From positions 1 to 64,000 of the forward strand of contig JAFUYM010000013.1 in assembly GCA_017470525.1 (NCBI GenBank): 64,000 nt of DNA. The letters are read 5' to 3'. Positions 44,581 to 53,079 of the stretch are shown in pieces; position 1 is the stretch's first letter; each line of letters opens with the position of its first letter. Below the pieces are notes generated by a model. It was not told where the DNA came from. It saw nothing but the letters and a program-made list of their open reading frames with translations, and ran no database searches. The stretch is from Bacteroidaceae bacterium (GTDB lineage Bacteria; Bacteroidota; Bacteroidia; Bacteroidales; Bacteroidaceae). The translations under genes were made by a program, and so were the position numbers.

Positions 44581-45915
44581 ATGAAAATTGACATGAGCAA
44601 GGCGGCTTCGTTTGTGAATGCTGACCTTTTGAAGGCTTTTAAGCCCGAAGTGAGAAATGCTCAGGAGGCTCTTGAGCAGGGTACTTGTGCAGGTAACGAC
44701 TTTCTCGGATGGTTGCATCTGCCCAGTTCCATCACACCTGAGTTTATTGCAGAACTGAATGAGACAGCACAGGTGCTGAAAGAGAACTGCGAGGCAGTTG
44801 TTGTGGCTGGTATTGGCGGTTCCTATCTGGGTGCTCGCATGGTGATTGATGCGCTTTCCAATTCGTTCGGCTGGTTGCAGCCCTCGAAGGCTCCACGCAT
44901 CCTTTTTGCTGGTAACAACATCGGTGAAGATTATCTCTCAGAACTGATTGGTTATCTGAAAGGTGTGAAGTTCGGTGTCATCAATATCTCCAAGTCGGGT
45001 ACAACCACCGAAACAGCCATCACCTTCCGTCTGCTGAAGAAGATGTGTGAAGATCAGCGTGGTAAGGAAGAGGCAAAGAAGGTTATTGTTGCCATCACCG
45101 ATGCCAAGAAGGGTGCTGCCCGTACAACGGCAGACAAGGAAGGCTACAAGTCATTCATCATCCCCGACAATGTGGGCGGTCGTTTCTCCGTGCTCACTCC
45201 TGTAGGTCTGCTGCCTATCGCTGTGGCTGGTTTTGACATTGCTGCATTGGTGAAGGGTGCGCAGGACATGGAGAAGCAGTGCAGCATCGATACACCTTGC
45301 GAGGAGAATCCTGCTGCCATCTATGCCGCCATCCGCAACGCACTCTACAAGAGTGGCAAGAAGATTGAAATCATGGCAAACTATCAGCCTAAACTCCACA
45401 ACCTCGGCGAGTGGTGGAAGCAACTTTATGGCGAGAGTGAGGGCAAGGACGGCAAGGGCATCTTCCCTGCATCGGTTGACCTTACGACCGACCTCCACTC
45501 GATGGGACAGTGGATTCAGGATGGCGAACGCACCATCTTCGAGACCGTGATTTCGGTAGAGAAACCCAACACTTGCTTGGCTGTGCCATCCGACGAGGAG
45601 AACCTTGACGGCTTGAACTTCCTCGCAGGTAAGCGCATCGACGAAGTGAACAAGATGGCAGAACTGGGCACACAGTTGGCTCACGTGGACGGTGGTGTGC
45701 CTAACATCAAGATTTCCATTGAGAAACTTGATGAGTACAACATCGGTCAACTCATCTACTTCTTCGAGAAAGGTTGTGGCATCTCAGGTCTCATCCTCGG
45801 TGTCAATCCGTTCAACCAACCCGGTGTGGAGGCATACAAGAAGAACATGTTTGCCCTACTGAACAAGCCCGGTTATGAGGCTGAAAGCAAAGCAATTCAG
45901 GAAAGGCTTAAATAA
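44581..45915 (+). CDS. pgi: Glucose-6-phosphate isomerase
   Basis: A 444-residue isomerase. [12 protein letters not shown] (near 78), [10 protein letters not shown] and [12 protein letters not shown] hold the substrate-binding motifs; the His in [10 protein letters not shown] and Lys near [13 protein letters not shown] complete the site. It interconverts glucose and fructose 6-phosphate. Confidence 0.95.
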   Translation: MKIDMSKAASFVNADLLKAFKPEVRNAQEALEQGTCAGNDFLGWLHLPSSITPEFIAELNETAQVLKENCEAVVVAGIGGSYLGARMVIDALSNSFGWLQPSKAPRILFAGNNIGEDYLSELIGYLKGVKFGVINISKSGTTTETAITFRLLKKMCEDQRGKEEAKKVIVAITDAKKGAARTTADKEGYKSFIIPDNVGGRFSVLTPVGLLPIAVAGFDIAALVKGAQDMEKQCSIDTPCEENPAAIYAAIRNALYKSGKKIEIMANYQPKLHNLGEWWKQLYGESEGKDGKGIFPASVDLTTDLHSMGQWIQDGERTIFETVISVEKPNTCLAVPSDEENLDGLNFLAGKRIDEVNKMAELGTQLAHVDGGVPNIKISIEKLDEYNIGQLIYFFEKGCGISGLILGVNPFNQPGVEAYKKNMFALLNKPGYEAESKAIQERLK

Positions 45916-45925
45916 GATTTTTTTT

Positions 45926-46085
45926 AACAACGAATAGGACTAATTTGACGAATCTGGACTTTGAAAATGGAGCAAGCCCCGACGAATGAATCCTTCGGAT
46001 TTTACGAATGCATTTGTTTTCATTCGTCGCCGCTTGCGGCATTTCTTCCATTAGTAAAATTCGTTTCATTCGTTGTCGAAGAATA
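45926..46085. repeat. ATTCG-rich intergenic repeat, copy 2
   Basis: It contains CGTCGCCGCTTGCGGCATT, ATGAATCC/GGATT pairs and repeated ATTCG and CGAAT; related to 43415-43540. It fills the gap between pgi and the flavodiiron protein gene. Confidence 0.55.
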
Positions 46086-46104
46086 AAAAAGAGATAGTGT
46101 AGAT

Positions 46105-47280
46105 ATGAAATACGATATTGTTGCGCCTGGTGTAAAATACATCGGTGTGGATGACCTTGACATCGACCTGTTTGAAGGGCAGTATGAAGTGCCGCTCGGC
46201 ATGTCCTACAATTCCTATCTGATTGACGATGAGAAAGTCGCCATTATGGACTCTGTAGATGCCACGAAAACGGGCGAGTGGGTGAAGAACCTCGAAACGG
46301 CTTTGAACGGCAAGACCCCCGACTATCTGATTGTGCAGCACTTGGAACCTGACCACGGTGGCAGCGTGAAGTTCATCATGGAGAAATATCCCAACATGAC
46401 GGCTGTCTGCTCTCAGAAAGCGGTGGCGATGTTCAAACGTTTCTTCGATGTCGATTTCGGTGCTCGTCTGCAAGTGGTGAAGGAGGGAGAAACCCTCTCG
46501 CTCGGCGAACACACCCTCCAGTTCTTCATGGCTCCGATGGTACACTGGCCAGAGGTGATGGTCACCTATGAGCAGAAGACCAAGATTCTCTTTGCTGCCG
46601 ATGGTTTCGGCAAGTTCGGTGCTCTCTGCAAAGAGGAGGAGGATGATGAAGGGTGGGCGTGTGAGGCACGTCGTTACTACTTCAACATCGTGGGCAAGTA
46701 TGGTGCGATGGTGCAGAACCTGCTCAAGAAAGCCGCCACACTTGACATCCAGCAGATTTGCCCACTGCATGGTCCTATCCTCAGCGAAGACCTTGGCTAC
46801 TACATTGGTCTTTACGACACATGGAGCAAGTATGAACCCGAGAACGAAGGCATCTTCATTGCCTATTGCTCGCTGCATGGCAACACCGCCAAGGCTGCCT
46901 TGAAACTGGCTGACATCATCCGAGAGAAGAGCAATGTGAAAGTGTCCACTTCCGACATCGCCCGTGACGACCTGCACGAAGCCGTGGAAGACGCTTTCCG
47001 CTACGACCGCATGGTGCTCTGTGCGCCTACCTACGATGGCGGCATCATGCCCATCATGGAGGACTTCATCAACCACCTCCGCATCAAGACCTACCAGAAC
47101 CGCAAGGTTGCCTTTGTCGAGAACGGCACTTGGGCACCTGCTGCCGGCAAGAAGATGCGTGAAGCGATGGAAGCGATGAAGAACATCACCATCATCGAGC
47201 CCATCGTCACGGTTGAATCCACCGTCAAAGCCAAGACCATCGAAGACCTCAAAGTGCTGGCAGACGCACTGATAGGATAA
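46105..47280 (+). CDS. Flavodiiron protein (oxygen or NO reductase)
   Basis: A 391-residue cytoplasmic protein. The beta-lactamase-like domain holds all six diiron ligands: His79, Glu81, Asp83 (HLEPDH), His147 (VHWPE), Asp166 (ADGFG) and His222 (PLHGP). The C-terminal flavodoxin domain (about 250-391) has CSLHGNTAKAA for FMN. Flavodiiron proteins reduce O2 to water or NO to N2O and protect anaerobes. A palindromic element abuts the stop codon. Confidence 0.94.
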   Translation: MKYDIVAPGVKYIGVDDLDIDLFEGQYEVPLGMSYNSYLIDDEKVAIMDSVDATKTGEWVKNLETALNGKTPDYLIVQHLEPDHGGSVKFIMEKYPNMTAVCSQKAVAMFKRFFDVDFGARLQVVKEGETLSLGEHTLQFFMAPMVHWPEVMVTYEQKTKILFAADGFGKFGALCKEEEDDEGWACEARRYYFNIVGKYGAMVQNLLKKAATLDIQQICPLHGPILSEDLGYYIGLYDTWSKYEPENEGIFIAYCSLHGNTAKAALKLADIIREKSNVKVSTSDIARDDLHEAVEDAFRYDRMVLCAPTYDGGIMPIMEDFINHLRIKTYQNRKVAFVENGTWAPAAGKKMREAMEAMKNITIIEPIVTVESTVKAKTIEDLKVLADALIG

Positions 47281-47414
47281 ACCCAAAATGGTCATTAAAA
47301 ATAATTTATGGCTAATTCATGGCAATTTATGTTAAAATAAAACACTAATTTCCATAAATTAGCCATGAATTACCATGAATTTTATGTCAAACGTTCTAAT
47401 GACCGATTCGGGTT
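47280..47414. repeat. 135-bp nested palindrome after the flavodiiron gene
   Basis: AACCC (47280-47284) pairs with GGGTT (47410-47414), GGTCATTA (47290-47297) with TAATGACC (47397-47404), and a long inner pair around ATTTATGGCTAATTCATGG matches its inverse at 47352-47380. It encodes nothing. Confidence 0.75.
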
Positions 47415-47435
47415 AAACAAAACCATCTATCATAA

Positions 47436-47476
47436 AAAGAGTCCCCAAAGTCATCCGACTTTGGGGCTCTTTTTTA
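47436..47476. terminator. Rho-independent terminator after the flavodiiron gene
   Basis: AGAGTCCCCAAAGTC and GACTTTGGGGCTCT pair with one mismatch around a 4-base loop, followed by TTTTTT. Confidence 0.85.
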
Positions 47477-47772
47477 TCTGCTGAAAATCTGGTGTTTTGT
47501 CATTAAATTCTTCCTGATTCTCCCTTGATTTTGAGGTAATCATCCGTGTTCTTTCAACTTTTCTTTGGAAGTTTCGCAATAGGACAATATTGCACACTCG
47601 AAGCCTCAAAAGGGGTGTGACTCACACCTGTACCACACGTATGACTCACACCTCTCATCGTTTTCATCATCAGAGGCACTATGTGAAGAATAAAAAGTGC
47701 CTGAAAATGTCTGTAAAATCGAAGGAGTCATAAAAATGTAGGCGATTCCTTTTGCGGGTCAAAAAGTTTTTG
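47477..47772. other. Gene-free stretch with small inverted repeats
   Basis: No gene seen. GGTGTGACTCACACC (47614-47628) is a small hairpin, with a second ACTCACACCT at 47644-47653; AGGCACT/AGTGCCT lies further on. Their role is unclear. Confidence 0.5.
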
Positions 47773-47780
47773 TACATTTG
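47773..47780 (+). promoter_or_regulatory. -7 promoter box of the phase-variable acyltransferase
   Basis: TACATTTG with TTTTG about 19 bp upstream (47749-47753). It lies 26 bp before the ATG at 47807, which supports that start. Confidence 0.65.
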
Positions 47781-47806
47781 CAATCTATAATAGCTTTCTC
47801 AAAGAA

Positions 47807-48891
47807 ATGAATAAATCTTACCCCCCCAACAGAATAATCGAGCGTCAAATTTTGAGTTACTACGTATCATCTGTATGTTACTCATTGTTTTAGGACATAT
47901 TATCATGGTTCATCATGATGCTAATGAAACAGAATATATCATATCACATTTCACAAGACCATTCTCCATTGTTGCTGTTAATGTTTTCATTTTGATTTCT
48001 GGCTATTTTGGTATCAGATTTAAAACCTATCGATTGGTGCAATTAAGTTGTCAAACATGGTTCTATTCCGTTGCCATATTTCTTCTTGTTGTAGCCTTAG
48101 GATTACACACTATAAATGTTAGAGTAGACATCCTTGCTTTTCTCCCTATTTTCAGCAAACAATACTGGTTTATAACAGCATACTTTGTTCTTTATTGTAT
48201 TGCGCCTTTTATCAACCATGCTATAGAAAATACAAATCACCACATTTTCCAGAAGGGTTTATTTGTTGGTTTCCTCCTATTTTACATCTGGCCAACCCTT
48301 TGTTATCTCGTCAATACAAATCAGTTGGTATTAGATGCGGGTTACGGGATTGTCAATTTTATATATCTTTATATTTTTGGTAGATATATACGATTATTTC
48401 ATACAGAAACAAAAACTCCACAATTCTATTTGACTATATATGTTGCCAGCAGTGTCCTCTTATTCTTCTTTCAATATGCACTAAGCCATTTTTTAGGATT
48501 TGAATTTAGTTCATGGCTGAGTTACAACACTCTATTTGTCTTTGTAGCAGCCATTGCTCTGTTTATGTTTTTCAAAAACTTAAATTTCCATTCTCATATA
48601 GTTAATGTATTAGCCGCCCCATGTTTGGCAGTCTATCTGGTACATTTATCACCCTATGGATGGAAACAGATAATACAGGTATTACAAATAGAAGAAAGTC
48701 GAGGACTTATATACATCCTTATGTTAGTTAGTTATCCAATTATTATATATGCTTTCGGTTTTTGTATAGAACGAATAAGGTTGTTTCTTTTTCAATGGTA
48801 TGAAAAATTATTATGCAAGTGGATTGAACAATTTATAAATAAGCATCTCTACAAAAATATCGAAAATTCGTTGCCGAAGAAGAGGCTCTGA
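47807..48891 (+). CDS. Acyltransferase family 3 protein, out of frame at a C7 tract
   Basis: The natural start is the ATG at 47807, 26 bp after a good promoter. Its frame reads MNKSYPP and then ends after 28 codons. From the C7 tract (47821-47827) onwards the +1 C frame reads QQNNRASNFELLRIIC followed by MLLIVLGHII, the family N-terminus with the catalytic His. So with eight C the protein is complete: MNKSYPPQQNNRASNFELL and on, about 361 residues with some ten membrane helices. As it stands, only an internal ATG at 47875 would give a shortened 338-residue protein lacking the first helix start. Such enzymes acetylate surface glycans. The gene is AT-rich. Confidence 0.85.
47821..47827 (+). repeat. 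C7 homopolymer in the acyltransferase reading frame
   Basis: Seven C after CTTA. One more C joins the two reading frames of the acyltransferase; this is a typical slipped-strand switch. Confidence 0.85.
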
Positions 48892-49029
48892 TGCAAAGGT
48901 TCGTAGGCAAGGAAAGTAAATAGCACTCAACATAAACCTTGTCTTGCAAAAAATCTGCCATTCAACTAAAAGATCACAGATGTTTATGCATATTTGTACA
49001 TCAATTTGGCAGAGAAAGATAAAATTGCT

Positions 49030-49037
49030 ATGTTTGC
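49030..49037 (+). promoter_or_regulatory. -7 promoter box of the pRiA4b-like gene
   Basis: TATGTTTG with TTTG at 49005-49008; it sets the start at 49097 and not further upstream. Confidence 0.6.
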
Positions 49038-49096
49038 AATACAAATGTGAACTTTCATGTTGCAGGTTTAATGATTGTGCAAAAACAAAAGATGAT

Positions 49097-49978
49097 ATGG
49101 CAAATATAGTGAAAATGAATCCTGTTGTTCGTAAGGAGGATATGATAGAACAGCAGGAGAGAAAAAGCGTGGATGATATAGTGGCAAAGATGTCTCGGAC
49201 TGATAGGGATTTGTTGGAAAGTCTTGGTATTACGTCAATGGATGAACTTTCTGCAGTGATGAAGTTGATGGGCGATGGCTCCAATGAGGAGGAAATTCAT
49301 AGTTTGCCTCGAAATTTCTTTTTGAAAACAGATGATGTGAAGGAATATCATATCCGTATCAAACTGAACAACTCTCCCGTAAAGGTGTGGCGAGAACTGA
49401 AGGTGCCATCTAATATCTCGATGGAACTGTTTGCCAAGTTCTTGATGCATGCAATGGGATGGGAAGATTGTCACCTTTATCAGTTTCGGAAACGGGGCAA
49501 TCGCCACGAAAGGGACATCTTGTATAAGGGGCAGAGTGCTTGTGACACAGCAGAAGAAATGTATGGAAAGTCACCTTGGTATCAGAGAAGTGAAGATGCT
49601 AACGAACATACGCTTGCGGAAGTGCTTCCAGAAAAGGGTGACCGCATCATCTTCGAATATGATTTTGGCGATAAATGGAATCACGATGTGTGGGTGAAAG
49701 GCATACGTGATTATAAACTTGATGAGGAACATGGAATTTTGTTGGTAAGGGGGCAAGGTGCCTGTCCGCCTGAAGACTGTGGTGGTGTGTGGGGATATGA
49801 AGACCTTTTAGCGATAAGAGAGAAAAAACGCAAATCAAAGGAAGAAAAGGAGCGTTTGGAATGGTATGGGATGGATACTCCTGATTTTGACACAAATTAT
49901 TATGACTTGGAAGATGAGCAGGACTTCATTGAGGACTATTGGGATTTTATCAAGGGTCTTTTGGATGAGGACGAATAA
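49097..49978 (+). CDS. pRiA4b ORF-3-like (IS1096_OrfR) family protein
   Basis: A 293-residue cytoplasmic protein. After a 70-residue helical N-terminus, the domain has YHIRIKLNNSPVKVWRELKVPSN (in part), FAKFLMHAMGWEDCHLYQF, YDFGDKWNHDVWV and GQGACPPEDCGGVWGY, all typical of the family found next to mobile elements and elsewhere. Its function is unknown and it is not a transposase. Start chosen at MANIVK, downstream of a good promoter. Confidence 0.85.
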   Translation: MANIVKMNPVVRKEDMIEQQERKSVDDIVAKMSRTDRDLLESLGITSMDELSAVMKLMGDGSNEEEIHSLPRNFFLKTDDVKEYHIRIKLNNSPVKVWRELKVPSNISMELFAKFLMHAMGWEDCHLYQFRKRGNRHERDILYKGQSACDTAEEMYGKSPWYQRSEDANEHTLAEVLPEKGDRIIFEYDFGDKWNHDVWVKGIRDYKLDEEHGILLVRGQGACPPEDCGGVWGYEDLLAIREKKRKSKEEKERLEWYGMDTPDFDTNYYDLEDEQDFIEDYWDFIKGLLDEDE

Positions 49979-50024
49979 GAATATTTGCTTATAAACACCA
50001 ACACTCTTCAAAGCATGCATTTGG

Positions 50025-50447
50025 TTATGGGAATGACTTCTGCTTAGTGCACTTGGGGCAAATGCCTTTTACGATGTATTCCACTTCTTGTGGGAGAAAT
50101 CCGTCGGGAAGTGTGACAAGAGGGATGGTGTGGTCTTCGAGGCAATAGGTGTGGAAGCAACGGGTGCAGGCGAAATGGATGTGATTGAGGTGGTGCCGGT
50201 CTTCGCAGCGGCAGACACAGTATTTTGCGGTGCCGGAACCGTCATCGATTTCGTGGAGAATCTGATGTTCGGCGAAAAGACGAAGGGTGCGGAATATGCT
50301 GGAACGGTCCATGTCGGGAAGCCAGTTCTCTGTGTCAGCAAGTGAGAATGCTTCGGAACGGTGACGGATGGCTCGATAGACGAGTATGCGGACTGCCGTG
50401 GGACGAATGCCGTGATGGAGAAGGGTGGCTTCGGTGGATGTTTCCAT
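50025..50447 (-). CDS. Fur-family transcriptional regulator
   Basis: A 140-residue regulator. The winged helix has RPTAVRILVYRAI and DRSSIFRTLRLFAEHQILHEI; the dimerisation domain has HHLNHIHFACTRCFHTYCLED and CPKCTK, with two Cys pairs for structural zinc. Fur, Zur or PerR function cannot be told apart here. Start chosen at METSTEATLL. The M15 peptidase gene ends 7 bp upstream, so the two are co-transcribed. Confidence 0.88.
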   Translation of the reverse strand: METSTEATLLHHGIRPTAVRILVYRAIRHRSEAFSLADTENWLPDMDRSSIFRTLRLFAEHQILHEIDDGSGTAKYCVCRCEDRHHLNHIHFACTRCFHTYCLEDHTIPLVTLPDGFLPQEVEYIVKGICPKCTKQKSFP

Positions 50448-50454
50448 AAAAAGA

Positions 50455-51228
50455 TTATTTTTTGGCTTTGATGGGGAGTTTGTTTTTGATGTTGGTGAGG
50501 ATTTGTTTTGATTTCTCAAAGTGCTGATAGTCTTTCACTGACAACCAATTGCCGCCCCATGTGAAACCATGCTGGACGAACTGTTGGTAGCAGGGGTCTT
50601 GTTTGTCTATGATGGGCACCTTCGTGTTGGTGATTTTATGGCGATTGGTTGCATAGGCTTTGGCATTGGATGGCTCCACTTTTCCTGTGCCGAGGTGAAG
50701 GCATGGGTTGTAGAGGGGGTTGATGTCGATTGCGAGTCCTTGGGCATGTTTGGATAATTTTTTGCTGCCTGAAACTACACGATAGTTGAAGCAGGAGGTG
50801 TTGTTGGCAGCCATGCTGCGTTCGTCGTCGGCACCGTATTCGTCAATCAGGACGATGCGCTCAATCTTGTAGTTCAGTTCGTAGAGTTGCCGAAAGATGA
50901 CGAGCAGGTCTTCGGCAATGCTGGCATTGCACACCAGTTCTCCCAATTGGCTGTTGCCATCTGCATTGCGATGCAGGACATGCAGGTAGCGGAGCGAGGA
51001 GCGTGGAATGGTGCAATCTGCTTTGTAGGACTTTCCCTGCATGCGTTTGAAGATGGCATCGCTGATGGGATATGCCTTGAAACAGGAGTCGAGGGTGCAG
51101 GTCTTGACGGCTTCGTCGCTGATGACTGCGGCTGGTGTCCATTGGCGAAGTGCTTCCTGCTCGTCGGGTGGTGGGGCGAAGGAGCAGAGAAGTGTGGCAA
51201 AAAGGAGTATGATAGAGGTTCTTTTCAT
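50455..51228 (-). CDS. M15-family D-alanyl-D-alanine carboxypeptidase-like protein
   Basis: A 257-residue exported protein with a signal peptide (near SFAPP). SKHAQGLAIDIN (His161, Asp168) and DYQHFE (His236) are the zinc ligands of the VanY/M15 group, and WGGNW precedes the last. It probably trims peptide stems of peptidoglycan in the periplasm. First gene of a unit with the Fur-type regulator. Confidence 0.9.
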   Translation of the reverse strand: MKRTSIILLFATLLCSFAPPPDEQEALRQWTPAAVISDEAVKTCTLDSCFKAYPISDAIFKRMQGKSYKADCTIPRSSLRYLHVLHRNADGNSQLGELVCNASIAEDLLVIFRQLYELNYKIERIVLIDEYGADDERSMAANNTSCFNYRVVSGSKKLSKHAQGLAIDINPLYNPCLHLGTGKVEPSNAKAYATNRHKITNTKVPIIDKQDPCYQQFVQHGFTWGGNWLSVKDYQHFEKSKQILTNIKNKLPIKAKK

Positions 51229-51260
51229 GACTTATTATTTAGTGAATGAGTAAACGATGG

Positions 51261-51268
51261 CAAAATTA
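51261..51268 (-). promoter_or_regulatory. -7 promoter box of the M15 peptidase/Fur unit
   Basis: TAATTTTG on the minus strand, 33 bp before the ATG. Confidence 0.6.
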
Positions 51269-51453
51269 CAGATTTTTGTTGACTTGGATGAAGGAATGTG
51301 GCTCTGTTTTCATTTTTTACGTCTTTTCTGTGGAAAAAAGGATGAATATTGTCTTTTTTATCGTCTTTTTATAAAATAAAGCGGTGGTGGTTTGAGTATG
51401 TGGTTTTTTTTTCGTTAATTTGTAACGAAATGTGTATTAATTGTAATAGTAAC

Positions 51454-52050
51454 ATGGAAAATAAAATTCAAGAATTGACGGAGAAACTTCTGAAAGAAGG
51501 AGTTGAAAGAGGCAATGCTGAAGCGGAGAAAATCATTGCTGCTGCGAATGAAAAGGCTGCCCAGATTGTTGCCGATGCGAAGGCACAGGCTGAAGAGATT
51601 GAGGCTGCTGCCAAGAAGAACACCCAAGGCATGGAAGAGAACATGAAGAGCGAAATCAAGATGTATGCTGCTCAGGCTCTGAATGCACTGAAGAGTGAAG
51701 TTGCCAATGTGGTGGGCAGCAAGGTGGTGAAGGAAGCCACTGCAGAGATTGCGGGTGACAAGGACTTTATGAACGAGTTTGTGCTGAAGTTGGCAGAGAA
51801 GTGGGGTGCAGGGGAAGATATCGTGATTTCTACTGCTGATGCCAAGAGTCTGAAAGCGCTCTTTGCTAAGAAGGCAAAGGCTTTGCTTGACAAGGGTGTG
51901 AAGATTGAAGAAGTGAACGGGCAAAAGGCACTCTTCACTGTTCAGCCTGCCGATGGCTCTTACAAGGTGAACTTTGGCGAGACAGAGTTTGAGGAGTATT
52001 TCAAAAACTTCCTTCGTCCACAACTGGTTGAAATTTTGTTTAATGCATAA
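51454..52050 (+). CDS. atpE: V-type ATPase subunit E
   Basis: A 198-residue protein, start chosen at MENKIQELTEKLL. The N-terminal 80 residues are a charged coiled coil rich in Ala, Glu and Lys; the C-terminal domain (about 100-198) fits subunit E of the peripheral stalk, which holds the catalytic head against rotation. It opens the operon E-DUF2764-A-B-D-I-K. Its last codons come from the heptamer repeat that follows. A canonical TAnnTTTG box is not clear upstream. Confidence 0.85.
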   Translation: MENKIQELTEKLLKEGVERGNAEAEKIIAAANEKAAQIVADAKAQAEEIEAAAKKNTQGMEENMKSEIKMYAAQALNALKSEVANVVGSKVVKEATAEIAGDKDFMNEFVLKLAEKWGAGEDIVISTADAKSLKALFAKKAKALLDKGVKIEEVNGQKALFTVQPADGSYKVNFGETEFEEYFKNFLRPQLVEILFNA

Positions 52051-52149
52051 TGCATAATGCATAATGCATAATTAGGCTGACGCGACATTCCAACCGAACG
52101 GCAATTATGCATTGTGCATTATGAATTATGCATTATGAATTATGCATTG
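52041..52149. repeat. Heptamer repeat and palindrome between atpE and the DUF2764 gene
   Basis: TAATGCA occurs four times (52041, 52048, 52055, 52062). After a 29-base centre (52074-52102) the mirror sequence AATTATGCAT and further copies follow to 52149. The whole can fold into a long A/T-rich hairpin inside the operon; the atpE stop is in it. Confidence 0.8.
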
Positions 52150-52154
52150 AAAAG

Positions 52155-53042
52155 ATGGGAAATTACTATTGTTTAATGGCAGGTCTGCCAGACATCACGC
52201 TGGAGAACACGAAGCATGAGGTCTGCATTCCCGACTTGAGGGAAGAACTGGAGGCTATCTTGTCTGAAAAGGACAAGAGGGTCTTGTCTTACTTCTTCCT
52301 CAAGAATGACTGCGTGAACCTCGTCAAACTTCTGAAGAATCCGAATGCGGAGATTGATGACCACGGCAACTTGACCATGGAACAGTATGTCGATTTGATG
52401 ACTTCGGCGAGAGAGATGAACTTCAACGTCCATCGTTATCCTGCTTTCATGAGTGAGTTTGCACGTGATTATGCCTATAATAAGGACAAGGAGGGGTACT
52501 TCCCCGAGGATGATATGCTGTACAAGTTCTACAGATATGCCATCGACACCTGTCCGAACAAGATGGTGCGCCAGTGGTACAAACTCAATCTTGACATCAC
52601 TAACATCCTCACGGCATTCTTGGCACGAAAGAACGGCTGGAATGTGGCTGATTTCATTCAAGGGGAGGATGAGGTGACGGAGATGATTCTCACCAACAAC
52701 ACGAAAGACTTCAACCTGACCGCAGAATATGACTATGTGGCAGATTTGCTGAAGATCGTGGAATGTGAGGATCCCGTGGAGAAGGAACGAAAGATGGATG
52801 CCTTCAAGTGGATATGGTTGGAGGACAAGACCTTCTTCAACATCTTCTCGGTGGAGGCTGTGTTTGCCTATCTCTGCAAACTCGAAATGCTGTTCCGATG
52901 GGACAAACTCGATGTGGAAAAGGGTAGAGAGGTTTTCCGCCAGATTATAGAGAATCTGCGTGGTGAAGCCCGTGTGCCCGAGGAATTCCAAACGAAGGCT
53001 CCTCATGTGAGGAACCTGATGGGTGATGGTGAAGCATCGTGA
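52155..53042 (+). CDS. DUF2764 protein of the V-type ATPase operon
   Basis: A 295-residue soluble protein. GNYYCLMAGLPDITLENTKH is the conserved N-terminus of DUF2764, a helical family found in Bacteroidetes V-ATPase operons between subunits E and A. No canonical subunit C/d is encoded here, so I infer that it takes that place, joining the central stalk to the membrane ring. Start chosen at MGNYYC, because the earlier ATG lies in the repeat. Confidence 0.8.
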   Translation: MGNYYCLMAGLPDITLENTKHEVCIPDLREELEAILSEKDKRVLSYFFLKNDCVNLVKLLKNPNAEIDDHGNLTMEQYVDLMTSAREMNFNVHRYPAFMSEFARDYAYNKDKEGYFPEDDMLYKFYRYAIDTCPNKMVRQWYKLNLDITNILTAFLARKNGWNVADFIQGEDEVTEMILTNNTKDFNLTAEYDYVADLLKIVECEDPVEKERKMDAFKWIWLEDKTFFNIFSVEAVFAYLCKLEMLFRWDKLDVEKGREVFRQIIENLRGEARVPEEFQTKAPHVRNLMGDGEAS

Positions 53043-53079
53043 TGACGTAATAAAGCAAGAAATTTTAAAATAGCAAAAT

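Noticed and set aside
46066..47295. A 409-codon open frame opposite the flavodiiron gene, and other long antisense frames
   Set aside because: They mirror strongly coding genes, have no family features, and arise from codon bias. The forward genes have conserved motifs and promoters.
47280..47414. Invertible promoter flanked by inverted repeats
   Set aside because: No -7 box lies between the arms, and the arms form one palindrome instead of flanking a unique segment.
49097..49978. Transposase, because of the IS1096 name of the family
   Set aside because: The domain is an accessory protein of unknown function, not a DDE enzyme, and no inverted repeats flank it.
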